Below are positions 8,671-17,243 of a DNA stretch of 60,951 bases, piece by piece. The notes below the pieces were generated by a model, which did not search any database, was not told the DNA's origin, and was given only the letters and a program-made list of their open reading frames with translations. Within the stretch, counting starts at the first letter, position 1, and each line of letters starts with the position of its first letter. A program made the position numbers and the translations under genes. Origin of the DNA: an uncultured Prevotella sp. (GTDB taxonomy: Bacteria > Bacteroidota > Bacteroidia > Bacteroidales > Bacteroidaceae); contig ONYS01000008.1 in NCBI GenBank assembly GCA_900322095.1, positions 1 through 60,951 on the forward strand, read 5' to 3'.

Positions 8671-9279
8671 TCAGATATTCCTAATGTCTACATAGCCGTG
8701 CATGACGGCATAGATCGTGAGTCCGCTCACGCTGCGTATGCCGAGCTTGTCCATGATGTTCTTGCGGTGAGAGATTACGGTCGTCAGACTGATGCAGAGC
8801 ATATCGGCGATTTCCTTATTGATATATCCCCGAGCAATAAGCGAGAGCACCTCCACCTCGCGGTCGCTGAGCGTTCGTTGCTTATCAGAGCTGACTTGCG
8901 GCAGAGGCGGGAGATTGCGGCCTTGACCATGGGCATGCTGTTCCAGTTGGAGAATATTTCTCACGAGCATCTTCTCGTCCTGATTGGTGCAAATACTGTG
9001 GAAGCCGGTCAGCCATGTCGACGGATCGGTCTGAGTCGTCAACACGATGGTCCGCACCCGGTGTTGGGCAAAGAAGCTCATGTTGCCCACCACCACGTCC
9101 TGCGCCGCAAAGAAATGGACATACTCTTCAGGATGATGGGCCAGGAGCTGACTCATCGTGCCGAAGACATCTACCTGCAGAATGGGCATCACGTCCTCAA
9201 GAATCTGCCGCAGTCCAATCGTGGCAAGCATGTTGGCGTCGATGATGGCGCATTTAGGTTGATGGTTGATCTCTGTCAT
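8671..9279 (-). CDS. LuxR-type regulator with degenerate receiver domain
   Basis: 202 aa. The C-terminal ~65 residues form a clear LuxR/FixJ helix-turn-helix (LSDREVEVLSLIARGYINKEIADML, then TTVISHRKNIMDKLGI). The N-terminal ~115 residues fold-match a response-regulator receiver but lack its chemistry. The acidic pair after the first strand is replaced by a single Asp (CAIIDANML), and no Asp sits in the position expected for phosphorylation (QDVVVGNMSFF). It may therefore work without phosphotransfer. No histidine kinase is adjacent. It is the last gene of the kdsA-kdsD-PLD run, 12 bp after the PLD gene, which suggests co-transcription with envelope genes. Its targets are unknown. Confidence 0.82.
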   Translation of the reverse strand: MTEINHQPKCAIIDANMLATIGLRQILEDVMPILQVDVFGTMSQLLAHHPEEYVHFFAAQDVVVGNMSFFAQHRVRTIVLTTQTDPSTWLTGFHSICTNQDEKMLVRNILQLEQHAHGQGRNLPPLPQVSSDKQRTLSDREVEVLSLIARGYINKEIADMLCISLTTVISHRKNIMDKLGIRSVSGLTIYAVMHGYVDIRNI

Positions 9280-9291
9280 AGCCGCAAAAAA

Positions 9292-10602
9292 TTACAAGAA
9301 AGGAGCCAAACGTTTGCCCACCCATCCACGGAACTTCTGCCAGGGAGTGCGCCACTGGTCCCAACGCTGCTCGGTCATCAGCCAGCAGTCTTTCTTCTCG
9401 CGCTCAAAGAGTGAGTCGAGCTCGCGGGTCGTGCAAGGATCCACGATGACCAGATTCTCCTCGTAGTCGAAGTTCAGAGAGCGGGCGTTGAGATTGGCTG
9501 AGCCCACGGTGCAGAACTGACCGTCGACCATAATGATCTTTGTGTGATGGAAACCGGGCGTATACATATATATATTACAGCCTGCCTTCATCAACTTGTG
9601 GGCATTATAGAATCCGCAGTCGGGAGTCAGAGGGATGTCACTGCGCGTGGAGAGCATGATATCCACCTTGACACCACGCTTCACGGCGTTCTTCAGCGCC
9701 CGCATCAGCGTGGGATTCAGCGTGAAGTAGGGATTGATAATCTTGATGGAATCGTGGGCATCGTTGATGGCATCGGTATAGAAGGTACGGATGATGTCGT
9801 TGCTGACGCGTGGTTCACGGTTGATGACGCCGACCATCTTCTTATATCGGGTGGCGGTGGTATCCGGCTTCAGTCCTTCGAAGTAGTCGGCCGGACGGTA
9901 GCCGCGATAGTATTTGGCGCCATGAACGTTCTGACCGGAGACCTTATTCCATATCCGCAGGAAGATGGCCTGCAGCGTGTTAACCTCAGAGCCGTCAAGC
10001 CGACAGTGCATGTCGTTCCAGGAGCCAACCTTCTTCGTTCCCTTAATGTAATAATCGGCCACATTCATGCCACCCGTATAGGCTATCTTTCCGTCGATGA
10101 CCACAATCTTGCGATGGTCGCGCGAGAGGACATGATTTACCCACGGGAAAGTGATGGGATCAAACTTGTAGATCTCAATGCCTTCAGCGCGGATAGAGTC
10201 GAGATGACTGCGCTTCAGCGGACGGTTGTTGGACGAATTGCCGAAAGCATCGAAGAGAGCGCGCACCTCCACGCCCTCCTTGGCTTTCTGACCAAGGAGA
10301 ATGAACAACTCACGGGCGATGGAATCGTTGCGGAAATTGAAATATTCAAGATGGATGCTGCTCTTGGCCTGACGGATGGCGGCGAACATGTCGTCGAACT
10401 TCTCCTGGCCCGTCATCAGCAGAACGACGGAATTGTCGTGGGAGAACTTCACGCCATGCTGCCTCAACTGGCCGACGAGCATAGAATCAGCTCGCTGCGA
10501 ACCCATGTTCACAGCAGAACCGTCGTGTCGCTGAGCCCTCACAGGCTGAAGAAGGCACAAAAAGAGAAATAGGAGAATAGAATACTTTATTCTGAAAATC
10601 AT
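9292..10602 (-). CDS. Phospholipase D-type cardiolipin synthase
   Basis: 436 aa with two phospholipase-D HKD motifs: HRKIVVIDGKIAYTGGMN near residue 164 and HTKIIMVDGQFCTVGSANLN near 351, the latter followed by the usual acidic ENLVIVD segment. This fits bacterial cardiolipin synthase, which joins two phosphatidylglycerols or a related pair. Unlike the E. coli ClsA layout with two N-terminal membrane helices, this protein starts with one hydrophobic segment ending in VRAQ, which looks like a cleavable signal peptide. The catalytic domain would then be periplasmic or surface-associated. A PLD with another phospholipid substrate is possible. It lies in the kdsA operon, 10 bp after kdsD. Confidence 0.85.
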   Translation of the reverse strand: MIFRIKYSILLFLFLCLLQPVRAQRHDGSAVNMGSQRADSMLVGQLRQHGVKFSHDNSVVLLMTGQEKFDDMFAAIRQAKSSIHLEYFNFRNDSIARELFILLGQKAKEGVEVRALFDAFGNSSNNRPLKRSHLDSIRAEGIEIYKFDPITFPWVNHVLSRDHRKIVVIDGKIAYTGGMNVADYYIKGTKKVGSWNDMHCRLDGSEVNTLQAIFLRIWNKVSGQNVHGAKYYRGYRPADYFEGLKPDTTATRYKKMVGVINREPRVSNDIIRTFYTDAINDAHDSIKIINPYFTLNPTLMRALKNAVKRGVKVDIMLSTRSDIPLTPDCGFYNAHKLMKAGCNIYMYTPGFHHTKIIMVDGQFCTVGSANLNARSLNFDYEENLVIVDPCTTRELDSLFEREKKDCWLMTEQRWDQWRTPWQKFRGWVGKRLAPFL

Positions 10603-10612
10603 TCTGTTGGTT

Positions 10613-11590
10613 TTACATTAACGCCGCCGCGTAGCTGTCGACAATGCCGAGAAGATGATTCTCGCTATCGGTGACCAGCACTGAATGGATCTTATGCCGA
10701 TGCATGATCTTCTGCACTTCGGTAATCTTCGTCTTGGGCGGCACGGTCTTCGGCTGCCGTGTCATGATGTCGGCCACCGTGTGGTCGAAGAATTGCGCCT
10801 GCCAGCGCTCCATGGCCCTGCGGATGTCGCCGTCGGTGATGAGTCCCGTCACCCTGCCGTCAGCATCGAGCGAGACTCCCAGGCCCAGTTTGCCTTTGCT
10901 CACGTCGATAATAGCCTTGCCCAAGTGCATGTCCTCGGGAATAATCGGCAGGTCGTCCGTGCGCATCACGTCCTCGGCTGTCGTGAGAAGCTTGCGGCCC
11001 AACTCTCCACCAGGATGGAACTGAGCGAAGTCGCGCGGCTTGAAGTTGCGTATCTGCATCAGCGCCACTGCCAAAGCGTCGCCCATAGCCAGGGCGGCTG
11101 TTGTGGAACTCGTGGGAGCAAGATTGAGCGGGCAGGCCTCGTGGCTCACCCACACCTTGATATGGCACGTTGAGTATTTGGCAAGCAAAGATTTGGGATT
11201 GCTGGTCATGGCGATAATAGGGATGTGCATGTGGAGCACCATCGGGATAAACCGCAGCAACTCATCGGTCTGACCGGAGTTGCTCAGCGCCAGCACGACA
11301 TCCTCTGAAGTCATAACGCCCAAGTCACCATGGTAGACATCGAGAGGATTGATAAAGAAAGCCGGCGTACCGGTAGAAGAAAGCGTTGCCGCAATCTTCG
11401 CCCCTACGTGGCCGCTCTTACCGACCCCCGTAACGATAATCTTACCCTTACAATGATACATCATCGTAACGGCTTTCTCGAAGTTGTCGTCGAGCTGTGG
11501 AATAAGATTCTTCACAGCCTCAGCCTCGTCGGTGAGGCATTGTATGGCATAATCCTTGGCCTTGGCCAATCTTTCTGAAAGTGCAGTCAT
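10613..11590 (-). CDS. kdsD: D-arabinose 5-phosphate isomerase (KdsD/KpsF type)
   Basis: 325 aa. An N-terminal SIS sugar-isomerase domain (residues ~40-170; GKSGHVGAKIAATLSSTGTP, SNSGQTDELLRF) is followed by two CBS domains (about 205-325), the standard KdsD layout. The enzyme converts ribulose 5-phosphate to arabinose 5-phosphate, the first step toward KDO for lipopolysaccharide. Its ATG overlaps the kdsA stop codon by one base (TGATG), so the two are probably translationally coupled. That neighbour strongly favours the KDO assignment over a GutQ-type role. Confidence 0.94.
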   Translation of the reverse strand: MTALSERLAKAKDYAIQCLTDEAEAVKNLIPQLDDNFEKAVTMMYHCKGKIIVTGVGKSGHVGAKIAATLSSTGTPAFFINPLDVYHGDLGVMTSEDVVLALSNSGQTDELLRFIPMVLHMHIPIIAMTSNPKSLLAKYSTCHIKVWVSHEACPLNLAPTSSTTAALAMGDALAVALMQIRNFKPRDFAQFHPGGELGRKLLTTAEDVMRTDDLPIIPEDMHLGKAIIDVSKGKLGLGVSLDADGRVTGLITDGDIRRAMERWQAQFFDHTVADIMTRQPKTVPPKTKITEVQKIMHRHKIHSVLVTDSENHLLGIVDSYAAALM

Positions 11591-12357
11591 CAGTCTTTCT
11601 TCAGCAATTTCTCAATCAGTGGTTCCAGTTTGTCAAGTTGCAGCATATTGGCAGCGTCGCTCAGTCCTTGGTCGGGATTGGGATGCACTTCAAAGAACCA
11701 TCCCGTAGCCCCGAAGGCCTTTGCGGCCAATGCCATGGGCTCAACAAACTTGCGGTCGCCAATCGTCTTTCCGTCACCGGCAGAAGGACGCTGTACGCTG
11801 TGGGTACAATCCATGATGACGGTAGAAACAATGTGGCGCATATCTGGAATATTTCTGAAATCGACCACAAGATTGTTGTAGCCGAAGCAAGAACCACGCT
11901 CCGTAAGCCACACCTCCGACGCACCGCCATCCAATGCCTTTTCTACAGGATACCGCATATCGCGGCCAGAAAGGAACTGGGCTTTTTTGATATTGACAGT
12001 TTTGCCCGTTTTGGCGGCAGCAAGAAGCAAATCAGTCTGGCGACAGAGGAAAGCCGGTATCTGAATTACGTCACACACCTGCCCAACGGGTTCTGCCTGC
12101 CAACTCTCGTGAATATCAGTTGTCAGACGCAATCCGTATTTATCCTTCACGTCACTAAGCATCTGCAGGCCCTTGTCGATTCCCGGGCCGCGGAAAGAAT
12201 GGATCGAAGTACGGTTGGCCTTATCGAAAGAGGCCTTGAAAATAATGTCAATACCGAGACGGCCATTGATTTCGACTAACTTCTGTGCTACAGTATCAAG
12301 AAGCTGAGAGGACTCAATGACGCAAGGACCGGCTATAAATACTGCTTTTTCCATCAT
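11590..12357 (-). CDS. kdsA: KDO-8-phosphate synthase
   Basis: 255 aa. It condenses phosphoenolpyruvate with arabinose 5-phosphate to give KDO 8-phosphate in the cytoplasm. Diagnostic stretches are FIAGPCVIESS at the start, FKASFDKANRTS, FRGPGIDKGL, DIHESWQAEPVG, IPAFLCRQTDLL and KKAQFLSGRDM. The open frame extends to 12399, but a -7 element at 12377-12384 lies inside that extension, so I start at 12357 (MMEKAVF); 12354 is equally possible. First gene of the operon kdsA-kdsD-PLD-LuxR. Confidence 0.96.
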   Translation of the reverse strand: MMEKAVFIAGPCVIESSQLLDTVAQKLVEINGRLGIDIIFKASFDKANRTSIHSFRGPGIDKGLQMLSDVKDKYGLRLTTDIHESWQAEPVGQVCDVIQIPAFLCRQTDLLLAAAKTGKTVNIKKAQFLSGRDMRYPVEKALDGGASEVWLTERGSCFGYNNLVVDFRNIPDMRHIVSTVIMDCTHSVQRPSAGDGKTIGDRKFVEPMALAAKAFGATGWFFEVHPNPDQGLSDAANMLQLDKLEPLIEKLLKKD

Positions 12358-12376
12358 GATGTGAGTTCTTGTATTG

Positions 12377-12384
12377 CAAAGGTA
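12377..12384 (-). promoter_or_regulatory. -7 promoter element of the kdsA operon
   Basis: Minus-strand TACCTTTG followed by CAATAC, 19 nt before the chosen ATG. It rules out the upstream ATG at 12399. Confidence 0.65.
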
Positions 12385-12629
12385 AATAAAAACAAACAAG
12401 AAGCCAACTATTTAACAATTATTTATTCAGGAACTACTGGGTTAAAACCATTCTGCCAGAGTTATAAAAGAAGAGCAGCCCTATCAATCCGCCCCTCGCT
12501 TCTACTGCGTTTAGGTATTATGTCTGACTCTCCACTATCGATATATCTGATGGTAATGGCCTAAACAGCGCTGATTGATGGCGACCTGACGTACGTCGGA
12601 CGACATGAAGAAATAAAGAACACAAAAAA

Positions 12630-12661
12630 CTGCGGAGAGCTGAACAATCAACTCTCCGCAG
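12630..12661 (-). terminator. Terminator of the rfbA-BY-kinase-HAD operon
   Basis: The inverted repeat CTGCGGAGAG / CTCTCCGCAG is followed on the minus strand by a run of Ts (plus-strand aaaaaa at 12623-12629). It lies 27 bp after the HAD stop codon. The rest of 12400-12629 has no gene; a small palindrome GACGTACGTC occurs at 12588-12597. Confidence 0.85.
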
Positions 12662-12688
12662 AATGCGAATTATTTGTAAGACCCTAGG

Positions 12689-13114
12689 TCAGAAGTTCCA
12701 CCAATGACGCTTCTTGGGCGGCTGCTGGGACTGCAAGCCCATGCTGCTGCGGATGATCTGACGATAGGACTTGTGTTCGGATATAATCTGATAGATCTCG
12801 CCCCAGTCGGGAAGTCCACCCACCATTGCGTCGTCGATGAAGACGTCGGCCTTTATCTTGCGGCTAAAGTGAGCGTTCTTGGTCACGTCCTCTTCGGGAT
12901 AGTCCTTGTTGACCGCCCAGAACTCAACGCCTCTCTCACGACACCACTCAATGGCATCGTCGAGCAGTTTGCCTTCGCGAACGGTCCAGAGGATCAACTG
13001 GTGACGGTCCTTGATGAGCTGCCGCAAAGTTTGTGTGGCAAAAGGGATCTCGCGACCAATTTCCGGGTAGCGGTGTTCTACGATTGTACCATCAAAATCT
13101 ACAGCAATCTTCAT
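12689..13114 (-). CDS. Small HAD-superfamily hydrolase (BT0820-like)
   Basis: 141 aa. Motif I is MKIAVDFDGTIVEH with the DxD nucleophile pair at residues 6 and 8. Motif II is LILWTVREG, a Thr in the expected place, and a late acidic FIDDAMVGG provides motif IV. It has no large cap domain, as in the C0 subclass that includes deoxyribonucleotidase-like and BT0820 proteins. It starts 16 bp after the tyrosine autokinase and ends at a terminator, so it is the last gene of the polysaccharide operon. Its substrate is unknown. A phosphatase next to a tyrosine kinase is suggestive, but HAD enzymes of this size usually act on small molecules. Confidence 0.85.
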   Translation of the reverse strand: MKIAVDFDGTIVEHRYPEIGREIPFATQTLRQLIKDRHQLILWTVREGKLLDDAIEWCRERGVEFWAVNKDYPEEDVTKNAHFSRKIKADVFIDDAMVGGLPDWGEIYQIISEHKSYRQIIRSSMGLQSQQPPKKRHWWNF

Positions 13115-13130
13115 TACGATACGTCCTCAA

Positions 13131-15689
13131 TTAATGTTTGAAGGAATCATCGTTCTTGTTGCTGTAATGGCTGTTGGCGTAGGAACCGTAGCCATGGCTG
13201 TAAGGCGACGTGTACGAATTGTAAGAACTGTATCCATAACCCGGTTTGCCGTAGTTGCCATAGCGGCCATAACGTCCGTAACGACCGTAGCGGCCATAAC
13301 GTCCATAGCCATAGTAGTAGCCGTACTTCTTCTTGGAGAGGTCGATACCATTGATGACAACGCACATGCTGGGAAGCTTCTTCTCGTAGGCGAGGCTGTT
13401 GATGTAGCCGAAGCTCTCCTTTGCAGTGTAGTCGGCACGGCAGACCACCACAGAGATATCAGCGACGCGGCCAATCTGCAGGGTATCGGTAACAAGACCC
13501 ACAGGAGCCGTATCGATGAGGATGTAGTCGTATTCCTTCTTCAGAATCTTGAAGATCTTATCCAGTGAAGAATAAGTCAGCAACTCGGCAGGGTTGGGAG
13601 GAATAGGACCGGCCATAAGGAGCTCGAGGTTGTTGTTGACACCAGAGGGAACGATCTGTCCCTGAATGTCCTCAAGCGTGGGCTCTTCAAGAGTCAGCAA
13701 GTTGGTGATACCGTGGCGACGGTCGTCGATCTCGAAGAGCTCGGCCAAACGAGGCTTACGGATATCCAAACCTACGAGCAGCACCTTCTTGCCCAGCAAA
13801 GCGAAGCTGACGGAGAGGTTGGCTGCGATAAACGTCTTACCCTCACCAGAGATGGAAGAGGTGAAGAGGATGGTCTTCTGCGTCTTGCGCAACATGAACT
13901 GCAAGTTCGTACGCAGCGAGCGGAAGATTTCCTCCATGGCGTTGTTGGTATTCTCGTGCACGACGATGTCGGCCTTTGTCTTTGCAGCCTCGGTAGCGAC
14001 GGCAACGTCAGCAACGATGGGCAGCTTGGTGAGACGGGCAACGTCATCGTGACCCTCAATCTTATAGCGGAAGAACTGAAGGATGATCAGAATCAGGGCA
14101 GGAAAAGCCAAACCGATCACCAGAGCGACGAGCATGATCAGGCTACCCTTGGGGCTCACCTTGCCATTGACCTCGGGCATATCGATCAGCTTACCCTTAT
14201 TGGCTGTAGCGGCAAGAGAGATAGAGTTCTCCTCACGCTTCTGCAGCAACATCAGGTAAAGACCAGACTTCACTTCCTGCTGACGGCCAATCTGGCTCAG
14301 CATACGCTCCTGCTCAGGAGTCTCCTGAATCTGGCTCTCATACTTGCCCTGCTGAGAGGCCACCGAACTGCGCTCAATCTCCATGCTGCGGCGAGACTGG
14401 GTCATGGCGCGACGGATACTGTTGTTGAGGTCATCGAGCTGGGCGGTAAGAGGAGTCACCGTAGGAGAATTCTCAGAAGCTGAACGCAGCAAGCGGTTGC
14501 GCTGCAAGACGATTTCGTTGTAGCGGTTGATAAGAGCCGTTGCACTCTGGTCGCTCAGACCCACGTTGGAAGGCAAGGTCTGATACTTATTGGCAGGCTG
14601 GTTCATGTATTCCTGCAAAGAGCGGAGCAGGTCGATCTGCGTGTTGGCATCGGCGAGCTTCTGGTCGTAGGCATTGGCATTCTGCACAGCCTGACCGGCA
14701 TTGAGTTTCAGCTCTACCATGTTGTTGCGCTTCTTGTAGTTTTCGAGCTGGCTCTCGGTAGAACCCAACTCAGCATTGATCTTTTCCAGACGACTGTTGA
14801 TGAAGGCCTCGGTGTTCGTGGCAATCTCATTCTTGTCGGCGTTGGCCTGCTGGTTATAGGCGATAGTGAGCTGCTTCAGATAGTCCTTGGCACGATCGGG
14901 CACCTCGTCATTCAAAGTCAGAAGAACAATAGAGGTGTTCTTGTTGGTCTGTGTGGCAGAGAGCTCACCCACATATTTATAGGCAGCCATATCCGGTGAG
15001 ACGATGCTCACCTTCAGCTCTGAACCATCCTCCATAGGAGTGGTAGAATTGGCCACGAAAGTGATGATACCTGCACGGGTACTGATCGTAGCGGGCAGAG
15101 AAGGCAGGTCCTTGTCGATTCCATAAGGGCCAGAAACTGAATTGTTGCGGCCGGGAACGTAGTAAGTTCCAGATACGTGGTACTTGCCGTCCTGACGGGT
15201 AATCACAAGGTTAATGGGCGCATTGATAGACTCCAGGTGTCCCGGATCAACGTCCACCGAGATAGGCTGGTTCTTGTAGAGGACGTTCTCCTTCACACGT
15301 CCCTTCATGCGATAAGAGACATAAAGCTTCAGATCACGCACAGCCTGCGCAGCAATCGAACGCGAGGTCAGAATCTCCAGCTCATTGTCGATACCATTGG
15401 AGTTGGAGATCAAGCCCAACGTATTCGTATTCAATGTGCTGTTGTTTCTGTTTCCCATGCCCTGCTGGGAATCGTCTTTGATGAGAAGCTTTGCACTCGC
15501 TCTGTAGACAGGCGTCGTGTAGCGCAAGTAAATGGCTCCACAGCCCAGACAGATGATAAGCGAAACCAGAAACCACTTCCAATTCAGGACAAGAGTGGTG
15601 TAGATAGCGGCAAAGTCAATGGCTGACTTTTCCTCTTCCGGTTCCTGGACAACAACTGGAGTTGCCTCTAAGTTTTTGTTTTCTTCCAT
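13131..15689 (-). CDS. Wzz/BY-kinase fusion: polysaccharide export tyrosine autokinase
   Basis: 852 aa. First membrane helix at ~35-56 (WKWFLVSLIICLGCGAIYLRY), a long periplasmic Wzz-type region with predicted coiled coil (~290-480), second helix at ~515-540, then a cytoplasmic BY-kinase with Walker A SISGEGKTFIAANLS near 620, Walker A' LLVGLDIRKPRL and Walker B YILIDTAPVGL. Such proteins control chain length and export of capsular or exopolysaccharide and phosphorylate their own tyrosine cluster. The C-terminal ~66 residues are extreme: about 19 tyrosines, including five RYG triplets in a row coded by a 9-bp tandem repeat. It sits between rfbA and a HAD gene, so it belongs to polysaccharide synthesis, but no glycosyltransferases or Wza are in this window. 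Confidence 0.95.
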   Translation of the reverse strand: MEENKNLEATPVVVQEPEEEKSAIDFAAIYTTLVLNWKWFLVSLIICLGCGAIYLRYTTPVYRASAKLLIKDDSQQGMGNRNNSTLNTNTLGLISNSNGIDNELEILTSRSIAAQAVRDLKLYVSYRMKGRVKENVLYKNQPISVDVDPGHLESINAPINLVITRQDGKYHVSGTYYVPGRNNSVSGPYGIDKDLPSLPATISTRAGIITFVANSTTPMEDGSELKVSIVSPDMAAYKYVGELSATQTNKNTSIVLLTLNDEVPDRAKDYLKQLTIAYNQQANADKNEIATNTEAFINSRLEKINAELGSTESQLENYKKRNNMVELKLNAGQAVQNANAYDQKLADANTQIDLLRSLQEYMNQPANKYQTLPSNVGLSDQSATALINRYNEIVLQRNRLLRSASENSPTVTPLTAQLDDLNNSIRRAMTQSRRSMEIERSSVASQQGKYESQIQETPEQERMLSQIGRQQEVKSGLYLMLLQKREENSISLAATANKGKLIDMPEVNGKVSPKGSLIMLVALVIGLAFPALILIILQFFRYKIEGHDDVARLTKLPIVADVAVATEAAKTKADIVVHENTNNAMEEIFRSLRTNLQFMLRKTQKTILFTSSISGEGKTFIAANLSVSFALLGKKVLLVGLDIRKPRLAELFEIDDRRHGITNLLTLEEPTLEDIQGQIVPSGVNNNLELLMAGPIPPNPAELLTYSSLDKIFKILKKEYDYILIDTAPVGLVTDTLQIGRVADISVVVCRADYTAKESFGYINSLAYEKKLPSMCVVINGIDLSKKKYGYYYGYGRYGRYGRYGRYGRYGNYGKPGYGYSSYNSYTSPYSHGYGSYANSHYSNKNDDSFKH
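13255..13300. repeat. 9-bp coding microsatellite encoding RYG triplets
   Basis: Inside the tyrosine autokinase gene, about five in-frame 9-bp units encode Arg-Tyr-Gly repeats, with a sixth variant (Asn-Tyr-Gly) after them. Gain or loss of a unit keeps the frame, so the tail length could vary between strains. Confidence 0.75.
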
Positions 15690-15737
15690 TATTTGAATAA
15701 CGTTATTGTTTTTTCTTTTATACCTTATTATTTATTA

Positions 15738-16619
15738 TCAGCCGCGACGGTTGACCAAATCCAGAAGATACTTACCGTAATTGTTCTTCTTCATCGACAT
15801 GCCCAGCGCCTGCAGCTTCTCAGCGGAAATCCATCCTTTGTTGAAGGCAATCTCCTCAAGACATGCCACCTGGAGTCCCTGACGCTTCTCTACGGTCTCG
15901 ATGAAGTTGCCTGCCTCATAAAGGCTGTCGTGCGTGCCGGTGTCGAGCCATGCGAAGCCGCGCTGCAGGATACGCACCTTGAGGTTCCTCTGGTTTAGAT
16001 ATTCCTGATTGACCGATGTGATCTCCAATTCGCCACGTGCGCTGGGCTTCACATTTTTGGCTATCTCAACAACGCTGTTTGGATAGAAATACAGGCCAAC
16101 CACGGCATAGTTGCTCTTCGGATGCTCTGGTTTCTCCTCGATGCTCAGGCAGTTGCCCTCGCTGTCGAATTCGGCCACACCGTAACGCTCCGGGTCGTTG
16201 ACATAATAGCCAAACACGCTGGCCTCATTGTTTTCTTCGGCGTCCTTCACGCTCTGGCTCAACAAACCGGTAAATCCTGAGCCATAGAAGATGTTGTCGC
16301 CCAAAACAAGACAGACGCTGTCTTTACCGATAAACTTGTCTCCGATAATGAAAGCCTGTGCCAGACCGTCGGGCGAGGGTTGCTCGGCATACTCAAAACG
16401 CACGCCCAAGTCACTGCCGTCGCCCAGCAAGTGCTTGAATCCAGGCAAATCGAAAGGCGTAGAGATAATGAGAATATCCCTGATACCTGCAAGCATTAGC
16501 ACTGAAATGGGGTAATAAATCATGGGCTTATCATAGATTGGAATCAGTTGTTTGCTGATTCCTTTCGTGATGGGATACAACCTTGTACCCGAGCCACCTG
16601 CTAAAACTATACCTTTCAT
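15738..16619 (-). CDS. rfbA: Glucose-1-phosphate thymidylyltransferase
   Basis: 293 aa, full length. It makes dTDP-glucose from glucose 1-phosphate and dTTP, the entry to dTDP-rhamnose and related sugars. Seen: [16 protein letters not shown] nucleotide-binding loop, [45 protein letters not shown] and [12 protein letters not shown]. rfbB, rfbC and rfbD are not adjacent. Here rfbA heads a three-gene unit with the tyrosine autokinase and the HAD protein, 48 bp before the kinase start, linking it to polysaccharide production. Confidence 0.97.
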   Translation of the reverse strand: MKGIVLAGGSGTRLYPITKGISKQLIPIYDKPMIYYPISVLMLAGIRDILIISTPFDLPGFKHLLGDGSDLGVRFEYAEQPSPDGLAQAFIIGDKFIGKDSVCLVLGDNIFYGSGFTGLLSQSVKDAEENNEASVFGYYVNDPERYGVAEFDSEGNCLSIEEKPEHPKSNYAVVGLYFYPNSVVEIAKNVKPSARGELEITSVNQEYLNQRNLKVRILQRGFAWLDTGTHDSLYEAGNFIETVEKRQGLQVACLEEIAFNKGWISAEKLQALGMSMKKNNYGKYLLDLVNRRG

Positions 16620-16797
16620 ATAAATAGATAAGTACTTATTATTTTAGAAATTAAGTATAAAAACGCGTTTCTGATCTAATGAGAAAGATCACGACAGCCT
16701 TTCTAAGGAGACTGTCGACAACGAGGTCAAGAGCACACGTTTTGATGCGCGGCAGATGACGCCACTGCCCCTTCTCATGTAAATCGGTGCAAAGGTA
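16620..16797 (-). promoter_or_regulatory. Promoter and ~163-nt leader of the rfbA operon
   Basis: Minus-strand TACCTTTG at 16790-16797 predicts a start near 16783, leaving an unusually long leader before the rfbA ATG. The leader contains a possible hairpin around 16691-16716 (GACAG-CCTT / AAGG-CTGTC with a small bulge). A 64-codon open frame (16651-16845) begins upstream of the promoter and is rejected as a gene. Whether the leader regulates the operon is unknown. Confidence 0.5.
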
Positions 16798-16903
16798 ACA
16801 TAAAAAAACCGAATACTGAAAATTAAAAATATAAAAAAGTACCAAGTAGCTTAATTTTCAAAGAAACGACCCATTTTTCGGCCCAAGCAGCTGATCTTGG
16901 TTG

Positions 16904-16993
16904 TCGGACTAGTCGGACCAATCAGACCAATCAGACCAGTCGGATCAGTCAGACCGGTCGGATTAGTCAGACCAGTCGGATTAGTCAGATAAC
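16904..16993. repeat. 9-bp tandem repeat, about 10 units
   Basis: Consecutive 9-mers of the form TCRGAYYRR (TCGGACTAG, TCGGACCAA, TCAGACCAG, TCGGATTAG and so on) run without interruption. Variation is almost confined to transitions at four positions. It lies in the ~400-bp gap between the rfbA promoter and ansA, which has no gene. It is unrelated to the 22-bp arrays. Confidence 0.9.
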
Positions 16994-17207
16994 AACCAGC
17001 CGCATTACCGATTTTTTTTAATTTTCAATTTTCAACAGACAATCTTGAAATCAGCGAACATTTGCAATGTAGGCATTAAGATGTAAAAGACATTTGAAAC
17101 TGCATGCATTCAATCCGCAGTCTAATTGATTATTCGGGCCTTAGGTGAGGACAAGGGACAAGAGAGAAAAAGCTAGAAAATCTTTTGCAAATTCAGCAAA
17201 ATTAGAT

Positions 17208-17215
17208 TATATTTG
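17208..17215 (+). promoter_or_regulatory. -7 promoter element of ansA
   Basis: TATATTTG followed by CACAAAG, 28 nt before the ATG at 17244. It excludes the longer frame starting at 17145. Confidence 0.6.
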
Positions 17216-17243
17216 CACAAAGAAAAATATTCAAGCGACGACT

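Noticed and set aside
16651-16845. 64-codon minus-strand ORF before rfbA
   Set aside because: It begins upstream of the promoter element at 16790-16797 and resembles translated AT-rich leader.
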